The notes beneath the pieces were generated by a model. That model ran no database searches. It was given only the letters and a program-made list of their open reading frames with translations, and had not been told where the DNA came from. Of a stretch of DNA of 64,000 bases, positions 35,677-47,200 are shown piece after piece. The position numbers and the translations under genes are program-made. This DNA comes from Gammaproteobacteria bacterium (GTDB taxonomy: Bacteria; Pseudomonadota; Gammaproteobacteria; Enterobacterales; Alteromonadaceae), in contig JAHJZX010000037.1 of assembly GCA_018826295.1 (NCBI GenBank), forward strand, positions 160,575 through 224,574. Direction: 5' to 3'. How positions within the stretch are numbered: position 1 is the first letter of the stretch; the number at the start of each line of letters is the position of its first letter.

Positions 35677-38600
35677 GAGGCGCCTTTGCCGGGGTATGTG
35701 GTTGGTTTGCCGGGGCTTGCGGTTGCTGGGCTGCGGGCAGCTCAATAATAGCATCAGGCTGCGCCACCCGCACCGGCACTGGTACTTCTTTACTATGGCG
35801 GTTAACTTCAGTTACCACAGGTTTGTCAAAACTACCGGTCACGGTAAAATTAATTTTCGAGATCACTTCGGCACTTTGGAATACCTCGTCCAGTGCCAGC
35901 GCCGCCAGCCCGGTGGCCGGGTTCACCATCCAGGCAATAATCACCGGCAAACTCGAGGTCACCTTAGGTGAAAACGCCATTTGATAATCTAAGTCGCGGC
36001 TGACTAAGTCGGCATAACCTTGTATTTGCAGGTTACCCGGCACGCCATCAATGCTGGCATCACTGGTTTGTACCACGCCATGCGAAATAGCCAGATTGCC
36101 GCTCATACCGTTATAAAAAAAGCCTTTGGCAAATACATCGCGAAAATCCAGCCGCAGTTTACGCAATAAAGAATCGAGGCTGAAAATGGAAAACAGCCGG
36201 GCACCCTGATCGCTGACTTCAGTAAGCGAGCCTTCACCAAGCTGGTAGTTTACACTGCCGGCCAGGTCGGCCAGCTCAAACTGATTAGGCGCTCCGGGCC
36301 AATCCAGCGCAAAATTAACTTCAGCTGTGCTACCGGAAATTGCCGATGTCAGTTGATACTCCTGTAGCAAACTGCCGATATTGTTGCTGCCAACGGTGCC
36401 ACTAAACCGGCTGTGACCGACGGCGGTATCTTCCTGCCAGTGGCCACTAAGTGACAGACGGTTGCGTTTATAGCGGGCTTCAAACTGTGTTAGTTGCCAC
36501 TGACTGCCTTCACTGTGTGCTTTAAGGTTAACCTGCCCCAGCCGGTAAGGACCGACGGTGCAGTCGGCGCAACTGATGCGAAGTGGCGGCACATCCAGCA
36601 ACCAGCGCTGTGGATAGCGCACCAGTTCAGCTTCGGTGCGCGTGACCTGCTCTGGCAGGGGCAGCTGCAAATAATCCAGCGTAGCGCTGATTTCCTGGCT
36701 GGCGTCTTTGTTAAACTGCCAGCGACTGGCAATTTCAGTGCCGTTGAGTTGCAGCTGCCAGTTATCACTGTGCTGCGCCAGCTCAAATACGGTATTACTT
36801 AGCGCTATATCGGGGGCCAGTGTCAGGCGCTGCACCTTACCTTGCACCTTGTTTAATGGCGGAAACAGTTGGCTCTGCTGTTCGCTGTTGCTGGCGGCCA
36901 GTTGCTGCTGGATCAGCCCGAACCAGCTGATAAAATCGGCTTCGGCCAGATCAACATTAACATTAAAACCTGTGCTGCCCAGGCCGGCGTCTGCTTCAGC
37001 AGCACTAAGCTGTACCCGGCTGAATTGCTGGCTGTCATGCATCAGCTCGGCATGAAAATGCAGATTATGCTGCAGATGTGCCTGTAACAATGAACGCTGC
37101 TGGTTACCGCTGGCACTAAGCCGTAACGGCATTTTGCTGTCAGCGGCTTTGTTATAGGGTGCTGGCAGCTTAAGTTCAGTACCGGCTAAATCCGACTGCA
37201 ACTGTGCGCTGTAACTAAAACCGCTGTGCGGTAAACTCAGCGCCAAATCCAGCTGCCAGGCGGTGTCGCCCTGCAGCAAGGGGGCAACAGGTGCATGCAG
37301 CGCCTGCGCCAATTGTGTGGCCTGATGGTCGCCCTTGAGTTGCAATGTCAGTTGATAACCATCGGCACTGTTACCACCCTCCAGGCTGGCCGTAAGCGGC
37401 AAGCCGCGCCAGCTTAGCAACAAGTTGTCAGCATTGATCTGCTCGTTTTCAAAGCGCAACTCACCATTAAGCCGGCTCAGTTGCATGGCCGGCGCCGCCA
37501 GCGCCAGGCTGGTATCGCTAAACTGCACCTTGCCACTGGCCAGTACGCCGGCTTGTTTCAGGCCAACGGCCAGTTTTACATCGCCCTGCACAGCACCACT
37601 GGCTCCCAGATGCGCCAGCGTTTTACCCAGATTACCGGCCAGTGGCGATTGCAGCATCAGCTCGGTTAACGCTTCGGCGTTGATGCTGCGACGGATCTGG
37701 ATATCCAGAGTGTCGGCGGCGAATAAGTTGTCGATTTGCGCACTGACACCATCTTGCAACGCAATGCCCGTCAGTTCTCCGGCCTGGCTTTGAATCGTCA
37801 TGCTGGCATTATTAAACAGCAATTGCGCACTAAAGTTGTTTAACAAAGGCCAGTCTGGCGCAAAAGCGAACTGGCCGTCATCCAGCTGTGCCAGTACCTG
37901 AAATACCCCCTGCTGCTCAGTGTAGGGAAAATCTGCCGGCTTCCCCTGCCACAGCATAGTGGCCTCGGTCACCGTACCGGCTACGATGGCTTGCTGCAGA
38001 TAACTACGGACTTGTTGTGGCATATAAGGTGCCGGAAAAAACCGACCGGCCTGACTGGCGTCGGCATGCTGTAACCGGGCCAGAATTTGCAAACTGTCAT
38101 CCAGATGCAGGCTGGCATCCAGTTGCATCGGCCCGGCGGTAAGCGTTAACTGCGGCACCACAACCCGCCAGGGGCGGCCTGGCCCGGCTGCCTGCCAGTA
38201 CAGTTCAACGCTTAGCTCATCGTAGTCGGTGGCTGCATTAAATAAGGTGTCCCAACTTAATTGCGCTGCACTGCTATGCAGTTGCAAATAGGCCAGATCG
38301 CCACTGATAACAAAGTCGCCTTCTAGCTGGCTGACACCCGGTATATCACGCACTGGTGTTGAGTGCAGATTATGAATATCTCCACTGAAATACCACTGCT
38401 GTTCGTTGCTGTACCATTGCAGTTGCGCCAGCTCAGCACTGGGTTGATATTGCATGATCTGTTGCAGCGGGGCGATATCTTCTGCCAGCAACGTAGCCAG
38501 CGGCGTCAGAGCTTCCAGCGCAAAGCGGTTCAGGCTGGCTTGCCACTGCTCGTCATTACGGCGTAACTGAAACTGTAAGCCAGGCCAATGTTGCTCTGCC

Positions 38601-39547
38601 GCACTGAGCGTCAAATCACCGGAATACAGCACCCAGCCATCCGCCTCGGGTTGCCAGAGTAACTGGCCCTGCCCCAGCTGCAGCCGGTGTTCATTGCCGT
38701 CACGCTGCCAACTGACACTGTTGTTAGCCAGCTCCACCTGAAACCGGCGCAGCGTGCCCTGATCAATGCGGCCCCAGGCGCTAAAATTAATGCTGGCCTG
38801 CTGCAGTCTCTGGCTTGGCGGCAGCAAGCTGGCGAACCAGGGCAGCACATCCAGTTTATCGCTTTGCAAATACAGTTGGCCAAACGCCTGTGGCAGGCTA
38901 GGGCCATACAAGTCCAGTACAAAAGATACGGTATTGGCGGTAACACCTGCCAGAGCGAATTCACCGTAGCCCTGATGCCGGTTAGCGCTGTTGGTCCAGT
39001 CCAGTTGCTTAATATGGATGGTCAAATCATGCGAACCGTGGTTTTGCACGATTAACTGGCTGTCCAGCACAGAAAAATAGTTCAGTTGCTGAAAGAATAA
39101 ATTTTCCAGTGCGTCAAGCACCGGTGCAGCATCCAGGCTATTGTCGTCATCAGCCGCCAGTAAGCTGTCGGCGGCGACATAGTAACGCAGGCCACTGAGC
39201 TGGAAATGCCGGGCCTTTAGCTGACGCCCGAGCAGGCTACGCCAGAAATCGAGCCGGACTTCGGTAACCTCGATATGTAATTGCAACTCACCTGCACTGT
39301 CATACAGACGAATATCATTTAACAACAGCGCCGGCCCAAACCTTTGCCAGCCGGCACTCAGGCTGCCGATCCGGACATTAGCGTTGTAGCGCTCACTAAT
39401 TAGTTGTTCGATCTGATGCCGGTAGTTGTCGGCATAGGGCAGGCTGTAACGCAGTACTGTTATAGCCACGGCCAGCAGCACCAGCACCAGTGCCAGTGCC
39501 AGCCACAGCTTGTGTAAACAGTAAAAGCATACTCGTTTTGCCTGCAC
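35669..39547 (-). CDS. yhdP: AsmA-like envelope protein YhdP
   Basis: Very large inner-membrane-anchored protein of the AsmA superfamily. In E. coli it works with TamB and YdbH to move phospholipids to the outer membrane. One N-terminal TM helix (about residues 13-31) precedes a DUF3971 periplasmic beta-groove (SLSAGWQRFGPALLLNDI), and AsmA_2-like sequence lies at the C-terminus (NLAISHGVVQTSDASIDGVPG, in part). 1292 residues is close to E. coli YhdP (1266). The start codon is GTG in a TAGTG overlap with the rng stop codon. The disordered Pro-rich C-terminus ([19 protein letters not shown]) is unusual but harmless. Confidence 0.94.
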   Translation of the reverse strand: MQAKRVCFYCLHKLWLALALVLVLLAVAITVLRYSLPYADNYRHQIEQLISERYNANVRIGSLSAGWQRFGPALLLNDIRLYDSAGELQLHIEVTEVRLDFWRSLLGRQLKARHFQLSGLRYYVAADSLLAADDDNSLDAAPVLDALENLFFQQLNYFSVLDSQLIVQNHGSHDLTIHIKQLDWTNSANRHQGYGEFALAGVTANTVSFVLDLYGPSLPQAFGQLYLQSDKLDVLPWFASLLPPSQRLQQASINFSAWGRIDQGTLRRFQVELANNSVSWQRDGNEHRLQLGQGQLLWQPEADGWVLYSGDLTLSAAEQHWPGLQFQLRRNDEQWQASLNRFALEALTPLATLLAEDIAPLQQIMQYQPSAELAQLQWYSNEQQWYFSGDIHNLHSTPVRDIPGVSQLEGDFVISGDLAYLQLHSSAAQLSWDTLFNAATDYDELSVELYWQAAGPGRPWRVVVPQLTLTAGPMQLDASLHLDDSLQILARLQHADASQAGRFFPAPYMPQQVRSYLQQAIVAGTVTEATMLWQGKPADFPYTEQQGVFQVLAQLDDGQFAFAPDWPLLNNFSAQLLFNNASMTIQSQAGELTGIALQDGVSAQIDNLFAADTLDIQIRRSINAEALTELMLQSPLAGNLGKTLAHLGASGAVQGDVKLAVGLKQAGVLASGKVQFSDTSLALAAPAMQLSRLNGELRFENEQINADNLLLSWRGLPLTASLEGGNSADGYQLTLQLKGDHQATQLAQALHAPVAPLLQGDTAWQLDLALSLPHSGFSYSAQLQSDLAGTELKLPAPYNKAADSKMPLRLSASGNQQRSLLQAHLQHNLHFHAELMHDSQQFSRVQLSAAEADAGLGSTGFNVNVDLAEADFISWFGLIQQQLAASNSEQQSQLFPPLNKVQGKVQRLTLAPDIALSNTVFELAQHSDNWQLQLNGTEIASRWQFNKDASQEISATLDYLQLPLPEQVTRTEAELVRYPQRWLLDVPPLRISCADCTVGPYRLGQVNLKAHSEGSQWQLTQFEARYKRNRLSLSGHWQEDTAVGHSRFSGTVGSNNIGSLLQEYQLTSAISGSTAEVNFALDWPGAPNQFELADLAGSVNYQLGEGSLTEVSDQGARLFSIFSLDSLLRKLRLDFRDVFAKGFFYNGMSGNLAISHGVVQTSDASIDGVPGNLQIQGYADLVSRDLDYQMAFSPKVTSSLPVIIAWMVNPATGLAALALDEVFQSAEVISKINFTVTGSFDKPVVTEVNRHSKEVPVPVRVAQPDAIIELPAAQQPQAPANQPHTPAKAPHG

Positions 39548-41013
39548 TACATCATCACCACATCAAATTGCTCCTGCGTATACAGAGGTTCGGTCTGAAT
39601 GCTGATTTGCTTGCCAATAAATACCTGCAACTCAGCCAGGCTATGAAATTCATCATTGGTCAGTGCATCCTTTACTGCCGGAGACACATACACCACAAAC
39701 TTATCTGCCGCATAAGCCCGGTTTACCCGGACAATTTCGCGCAGCACTTCAAAACAGACGGTCTCAACCGTTTTTAAACTGCCACGCCCCTCACATACTG
39801 GACACTCAGAACACAGTATATGTTCCAAACTTTCGCGGGTTCTTTTGCGGGTCATCTCTACCAGCCCCAGCGCCGAGAAGCCATGGATATTGGTTTTTGC
39901 CCGATCACGCGCTAAAGCCAGCTCTAAACTGTGGAACACGCGCTTTTTATGCTCGGCATTTTGCATATCAATAAAGTCGATAATGATAATGCCGCCCAGA
40001 TTACGTAACCGCAACTGACGGGCAATGGCCTGAGTGGCTTCAGTATTGGTGTTAAAAATGGTTTCATCCAGATTGCGATGGCCGACAAAGGCGCCGGTAT
40101 TGACATCAATAGTGGTCATGGCTTCGGTCTGATCGATAATCAGATAGCCACCGCTTTTAAGCGGTACTTTGCGCTCCAGCGCACGTTGAATTTCGTTTTC
40201 AACGTCAAACATATCGAAAATCGGCCGCTCACCCGGATAATATTCCAGCAGCGGCGTCATATGCGGGATAAACTCTTCACAAAACGCGGTTAACTGTCCA
40301 AAGGTCAGTTTTGAGTCAACTCTTACCCGTTCCAGCTCGGTGCCAACAAAATCACGCAGTATGCGGTAAGCTAGCGTTAAATCTTCGTATACCACGCCTT
40401 CTTTACGGGTTTTTTGTTTGCGCTTTACTACCTTGGCCCAGAGCTTTTTCAGAAACTTGGCATCCTGTGCCAGTTCTTCTGCGCCGGCACCTTCAGCCGC
40501 GGTGCGGACGATAAAACCACCGCTATCATCCAGATACTGGCTGACAATGTCTTTTAGCCGTTGTCGCTCGTTGTCGCTTTCCAGCCGTTGCGACACACCG
40601 ACATGGGGTGAGCCCGGCATAAAAACCAGATAACGTGAAGGCAGAGTAATATCGGTGGTTAGGCGGGCCCCTTTGGTGCCAAGCGGGTCTTTTACCACCT
40701 GCACCAGTAAATACTGGCCCTCGCGCACCAACACGCGGATATCCTTGCTGGCTGGTGGCTTGCCTTCCAGTTCGGCAATAGGATCGTGCTGCACTATATC
40801 GGAGGCATGTAAAAAGGCGGCTTTATCCAGGCCTATATCGACAAAAGCCGCCTGCATGCCCGGCAAAACCCGGCTAACCTTGCCGACATAAATATTGCCA
40901 ACCAGGCCAAGTTTAGCCTGACGCTCTATATGCAGCTCCTGCAGCATGCCGTTTTCAATCAGCGCCACCCGGGTTTCACTGGGGGTCACATTTAATAGTA
41001 ACTCGGCGCTCAT
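39547..41013 (-). CDS. rng: Ribonuclease G
   Basis: Endoribonuclease of the RNase E/G family that processes the 16S rRNA 5' end and decays some mRNAs. The N-terminus (MSAELLLNVTPSETRVALIE) matches E. coli Rng. The S1 domain follows (GNIYVGKVSRVLPGMQAAFV near 38-57). Catalytic aspartates are in TTIDVNTGAFVG and IIIIDFIDM. The zinc-link CPVCEGRG lies near residue 410. Start at 41013 (488 residues) overlaps the maf stop by ATGA; the frame reaches 41028 but MAGES is inside maf. Confidence 0.97.
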   Translation of the reverse strand: MSAELLLNVTPSETRVALIENGMLQELHIERQAKLGLVGNIYVGKVSRVLPGMQAAFVDIGLDKAAFLHASDIVQHDPIAELEGKPPASKDIRVLVREGQYLLVQVVKDPLGTKGARLTTDITLPSRYLVFMPGSPHVGVSQRLESDNERQRLKDIVSQYLDDSGGFIVRTAAEGAGAEELAQDAKFLKKLWAKVVKRKQKTRKEGVVYEDLTLAYRILRDFVGTELERVRVDSKLTFGQLTAFCEEFIPHMTPLLEYYPGERPIFDMFDVENEIQRALERKVPLKSGGYLIIDQTEAMTTIDVNTGAFVGHRNLDETIFNTNTEATQAIARQLRLRNLGGIIIIDFIDMQNAEHKKRVFHSLELALARDRAKTNIHGFSALGLVEMTRKRTRESLEHILCSECPVCEGRGSLKTVETVCFEVLREIVRVNRAYAADKFVVYVSPAVKDALTNDEFHSLAELQVFIGKQISIQTEPLYTQEQFDVVMM

Positions 41014-41582
41014 GCTCTCTCCTGCCATTGTTGTAGCAGTTGGTCAGTCTCATATAGTGGCAGCCCTACTACAGCACTGTAGCTACCGTCTATCCGCGGG
41101 ATAAACTTACCGCCCAGCCCCTGTATACCGTAACCACCGGCTTTATCCTGTGGTTCACCGCTGTGCCAATAGCTATGGATATCTTCTGCCGTTAACGGCC
41201 GGAACCAGACCAGCGTGCTAACCAGACACTGCAATTGCCGGGTGTCGTCCAGCAGAGCGACAGCGGTCATTACCTGATGGCTGCGGCCGGATAGCCGCTG
41301 CATGGTCTGGTTAAAATCGGCAAAATCTGTTGGCTTACCCAGTATAGCCCCATCGCAGACGACTATAGTGTCGGCACCCAGTACCGGCCGTTGCTGACAC
41401 AGGCTTAAGCCGGCACGGGCTTTTTGTTGTGCCAGCCGCTGCACATAGGCCGCCGGCGCTTCATTTGGCTGCGGCGTTTCGTCGATGTCGGCTTTTACCA
41501 ACTCAAAACGTACACCAAGCTGAGTTAACAGTTCGCGCCGGCGCGGTGAGGCCGAAGCCAGAGCAATATCAGGATAGTTCAT
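41010..41582 (-). CDS. Maf nucleotide pyrophosphatase (YhdE type)
   Basis: House-cleaning dTTP/UTP pyrophosphatase. LASASPRRRELLTQLG (residues about 8-23), VLGADTIVVCDG (65-76 region, with the active-site Asp) and DKAGGYGIQGLGGKFI (145-160 region) are Maf hallmarks. The 190-residue length is standard. It lies between mreD (10-base gap) and rng (4-base overlap), as E. coli yhdE does. Confidence 0.95.
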   Translation of the reverse strand: MNYPDIALASASPRRRELLTQLGVRFELVKADIDETPQPNEAPAAYVQRLAQQKARAGLSLCQQRPVLGADTIVVCDGAILGKPTDFADFNQTMQRLSGRSHQVMTAVALLDDTRQLQCLVSTLVWFRPLTAEDIHSYWHSGEPQDKAGGYGIQGLGGKFIPRIDGSYSAVVGLPLYETDQLLQQWQERA

Positions 41583-41592
41583 TAATCAGATT

Positions 41593-42075
41593 TCATTGAA
41601 TTTTTAACTGCCGCCGGTAACGGCGTAATAACCAGAATAACCAGGGCCATACCAACATGCCGGTGATGACAGGCCACAGGTACTGCGGCCGGAAGTAAAC
41701 CCCGGTCAGGAAATGACTAAGCCAGAATAGTAATAACTGATACAGCGCCAGCAACAGCCCAAGCAACAAAGACTGCTGGATCACCGAAAAGTTACGGATT
41801 TTAAGATGATGCTGTGCCACGGCAAAAATAACCACAGAAAACGCCAGCGCATTGACCCCCAGCACGGTGCCAACCAACACATCGACAATAAAGCCGGTAA
41901 AAAAGGCGGTAAGAATACCAATACGCTGCGGTAATGCCATGGTCCAGTACATCAATACCAGTAAAGCCCAGTCTGGCCGTGCCAGCTTAACCAGTTGCGG
42001 CATCGGCATCACCGTCAGCAACAGGGCGATAAGTAAAGACAGATAAATAAACCCCTGCCGCTGTGGTTTACGCAT
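41593..42075 (-). CDS. mreD: Rod shape-determining protein MreD
   Basis: Integral membrane component of the Rod elongasome. 160 residues with five to six hydrophobic helices. It contains RPDWALLVLMYWTMALPQRI (about 32-51), typical of MreD. The start overlaps the mreC stop by one base (TAATG), ensuring matched synthesis with MreC. Confidence 0.94.
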   Translation of the reverse strand: MRKPQRQGFIYLSLLIALLLTVMPMPQLVKLARPDWALLVLMYWTMALPQRIGILTAFFTGFIVDVLVGTVLGVNALAFSVVIFAVAQHHLKIRNFSVIQQSLLLGLLLALYQLLLFWLSHFLTGVYFRPQYLWPVITGMLVWPWLFWLLRRYRRQLKIQ

Positions 42076-42932
42076 TATGGTTGCTCCTGCGTCGGCTCAA
42101 CATCGGTCACTACCTGGCGCCGCGCCAGCAACAGCACATGGCGGATACGATCTAATTGGGCGAAAGGCTCGGCATACACCACCATAAACGGCTGGCTGAC
42201 ATCCTGGCTGATGCGGGTCACCCGGGCAACCGGATACCCCTCAGGGAAACGGCCATCCAGGCCGGACGTCAACAGACGATCGCCCTCGCGGATATCAGTA
42301 CTGTGTGGCAAATGCATAACCCGCAACGAATCCCACTGCCCCAGCCCTTCAACAATAGCCCGCACGCCGGTACGCTCGGTGCGCACAGCCAGTGCATGGG
42401 TGTTGTCAGAAATCAGAATAGCCCGGCTGCTGGTCGGCCCCAGGCTGGTGATCTGGCCCACCACCCCCTGATCATCAATCAATGGCTGGTGCTCCTGCAC
42501 CCCGTCAGATGAGCCTTTATTCAGCACCACCTGATGACTGAACGGGTGGCTGTATACCGCCAACACTTCAGCAATAAGCGGCTCGCCGGGAATTTGCGCT
42601 GCAGAACCCAATAAGGCGCGTAATTTATCGTTTTCCTGCTGCAAAAACCGCAACAGCTGCAGCTGGCCGCTTTGTTGTAACAGGGTTTCTTTTAACCGGC
42701 TGTTTTCTTCCAGCACAGCCTGTTGCGACATAAATTGCTCTGAGGCACCGGAAAATAAGGTTTGTGGCAGGCTGGCAACATAAAACAGCGGGCTGACGGC
42801 AGAGGTAAGATAACTGCGAAGCTGGGTAGAACTGTCAGTATAGCGGTCGACCAACATCAGGCCGACACTGCACACAACGGCAAGTAACAGCCGCAGTGGC
42901 AATGAAGGACCGCGAAAATACATATCATTCAT
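42075..42932 (-). CDS. mreC: Rod shape-determining protein MreC
   Basis: Bitopic inner-membrane protein whose periplasmic part scaffolds PBP2-RodA during lateral wall growth. One N-terminal TM helix (about 11-27) precedes a coiled coil (about 68-108, e.g. LEENSRLKETLLQQSGQLQ) and the two-barrel MreC domain (VLNKGSSDGVQEHQPLID). Length of 285 residues is usual. It lies 29 bases after mreB. Confidence 0.95.
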   Translation of the reverse strand: MNDMYFRGPSLPLRLLLAVVCSVGLMLVDRYTDSSTQLRSYLTSAVSPLFYVASLPQTLFSGASEQFMSQQAVLEENSRLKETLLQQSGQLQLLRFLQQENDKLRALLGSAAQIPGEPLIAEVLAVYSHPFSHQVVLNKGSSDGVQEHQPLIDDQGVVGQITSLGPTSSRAILISDNTHALAVRTERTGVRAIVEGLGQWDSLRVMHLPHSTDIREGDRLLTSGLDGRFPEGYPVARVTRISQDVSQPFMVVYAEPFAQLDRIRHVLLLARRQVVTDVEPTQEQP

Positions 42933-42961
42933 ACAAGTACGGGCACAGCAGTCAGTGTCAG

Positions 42962-44020
<1,059 letters not shown>

Positions 44021-44222
44021 TTATTAGCCAGAGCGCCGAACAACCACTCAACAGCGCTGAGCTGTGGCGTCACATGGGTAGTAATTAGTGCTGGGGTTAT
44101 TCTATGTAACTCCCCGCCAAGTGAATAGCTTTATCTTACATTTTTATGCAATTAAACCAAGCCCCGCCGCTATTTATCTACAGCTGGTGGCGCTGCGCAG
44201 CATAACGGCACAAACTGAACTG

Positions 44223-47200
44223 TTACTGAAAGCGCTCGCGCCAGAAAATCTGCCGTGGATTACCGCGAAAGCGGCCAAACATAATATCGGCTTGCGGACA
44301 CTGCTGATAATTTGCCAGTGCCGGATCACAAGCTCTCGCCGGCGCAGCCGGGCTGCGCCATTGATAACGCAAATGCTCCGGTGCCTGATACTCAACCAAC
44401 CAGTTACCTGTACTGCCTGTTGGCGCTATCCACACCGGCCCGGCCGCTAATTCGCCGTTTATCATTGTCTGTACACTGCCGCCAAATTGCAGCGGCGTGG
44501 TATTGAGCGGTGGGTTAGCCAGCAAAGCCGGGTTAATCTGGCTGCAATTATCGGCCAGGTTCGGTGTAAAAGCGCTGCCATTCCAGTATTCGCTGCGAAA
44601 TACCAAGGGTAAGACGTCCTCTTCCGGCCCAGCGGTGTTTTGTATCAGCAGCCGGCCGTAGCGCATACGCAATGCTTGCTCAGGTGCATTTAACGCTACT
44701 GCGTCAGTGCCGAGAGTGAATGTTGAAAAGTTACGATTGTCGCGCTCAGAGCCTGGTAAAACTTGCAGACCGAATTGCAACGCAGCATAAGGGCCATCTG
44801 GTGTTGTAGTGCGGTTAAAAGCAGCATCCGTCTGCGCTACGGTGTAAACCCCATGCTGCCACTGTGCCGCATTAAGCGCCAGCCGGGCGGCGTCTAAGCG
44901 AACTAAGTTATTCTCAGCAACAACCAACATTTCGGCTGTATCGGTATAAAGTGTGGCATCATAATTGTGTAATGTATTACCCGCTACGCCTGTCGCCAAC
45001 AGCTGATAGTTGACCGTTAGCTTCTGTTCAGACATATAACTGAAGTGATCGCTCACATCGGCTTGCAAACGGCAGCTATTTAGCACACTGGCAGAATCCA
45101 GGCTGAAGGTATTGGGATAAAACCGACCAATTACACCGCTGGCCGGTTTGGCCGAAACATCGGCTACGCCTAAATACAGGTTGTTGTTGAGCCTGGCCTG
45201 CAAGCTGATGCTACCAACTTCATTCCAACTGACATCCGTTACCCTTTGCTGGCCATTTGCCGCCGGTAATGTGATATTTGTTTGCCCCTCGGCCAGCTGA
45301 CCATTGCTGCCGCCGGCCGGATATTCCAGCGCATCAAAGGCGGTTGTAACCAACTGCCGCGACGCTTCACGGCCAAAATTCGGCGTGGCCACACCCGCAG
45401 CATTGCGGGACTCAATTACAACGTCAAACGCTTCGCCGGCGGCGACAAAACCATCGCCGGCATTTGTCGTGCCGGGGTTGGCCGTGCCATTTTGCCGCAT
45501 CGCCTGCACTACCGCCAACGTGTGCGGCCTCACCACAAAGGCGTTGCTGCTGCCGTTCAGGGTAATTGCCGGATCAGGTAGCTGTTCTGGTAAGGTCAGG
45601 CTGGCATGTAAGCTAAGTTGACCAACATCGGTGTAATTCATTGCCAGCGCAGCTGAGCCATTGGCAGCGAAAGTCAGATTGACGGTGCTGCGATTGGCCG
45701 AGGAAGCTGCAGCATTTGCAGCGATAGGGTTGCCATTGACAGAATATTGCTGCCCGGCAATACAGCTGCCCGGGTTTTCACAACTAAAGCCTAACTGCAC
45801 TGGCTGGCTACCCGTGGCCCGGGCCTCGCAGGCGCCGGTGGTAGTATTGGTGCGGATTGCACGTAAAACGGCATTAAAACTGGCACCCGCAGTCTGATGA
45901 GTTAGTGCTGATTCGCCATCGACAGCAGCGAATATTAGCCCGGAGTTAACAAAGCGGATTTTACACGGCGTGCCACCAGCGCCAACAATACACCGGTTGC
46001 GGCCACGGAAAAATGCCTTCGCGGCCGGTACGCTGCTAACAGCCTCGATGGTAATTTCTGGATTAGCGCCAATAACCGGATTGCGTAAATAAGCCGTGCC
46101 CACGCCATTAGTCAGCGTTACGGTATTACCCTCTGCCCAGCTGGCGTTACCGCTGGCGGTCAATGTTACCGTGACCGGATCAGTATAAATATCAGCGCCA
46201 TCTAAGCAGCGATTGTTTAAACAGGCTTTTACTTCTACCGGTGCCGCCAGACAACTTACCGTCTCTGCCGGATGGCTCAGCTGAAAGTGATCGATTAACA
46301 CCCCGACCGGCAAAGAGCGTAATGCACAAATACTCAGGTTATCCAGCTCATGGTTATTATTTGAGCCACCGGTTGAGCCTGTAAACGACAGAAAGAAATT
46401 TTCCGGTACCGGAGCCTGACCGGGAAAAGACAGTGCATTGAATGCCGGTATCACCTCGGTAAAACCACTACCCGTGTTGCGCAGTACCGACACCAGCGCC
46501 TGGCCAGCAACGCGCGAGTCTACCGTAATGCGGTAACGGTGCCCCGGCGCCGCAGCGTTACTGCTACGCACATCTATCCGCGGCGAAATATTGGCAGCCG
46601 TACCGGTTAAATACTGGTAATTGCCGGCAGCAGAGCCACGCACCGACACCGATTGCGACCGAATACCCGGCCCGCCATTACGCCCTTCAGTGGCGCTGGA
46701 GAAATTACCATACTCATCCAACGCTATACCCAGCCAACCACCGGCAAAACCCGGACAATTCGGGCAGTCTGTGCCAGCGCCTTTCTGCGCATAACCAAGG
46801 GAGCCGCCAAAAGCACCGGGTTGGGGTGTAATAGTGGCATCAGATAAAATCAGCGCCACGCCATCAGCTCCGGTGCCGCCCTGCGGCGACCAGGCATAAT
46901 AATCAAACTCTATTACTACCAGATTATTGGCCGCCGGATATAAGCGCTGAAACGTTGCAGAGGTAGATTGATTGGCTGCAGCCTGGGTTAACCTTAAACG
47001 GCCATCTACCACTGAAGGGGTGAAATTGCCGCTGCTGCGCGCTGTTACCCAGTTATCCGGCGATAACACGCCACTGAAATCGTCGGCTAAACACTGCTGG
47101 CAGGCACTGCTGCGCTGCGCCCCGTTAAAGCTCAGCCCGGCTGACTGATTCTGATACATTTGGTTAATTTGGGTCTGGCTTAGCGATTGATTAAACAGCA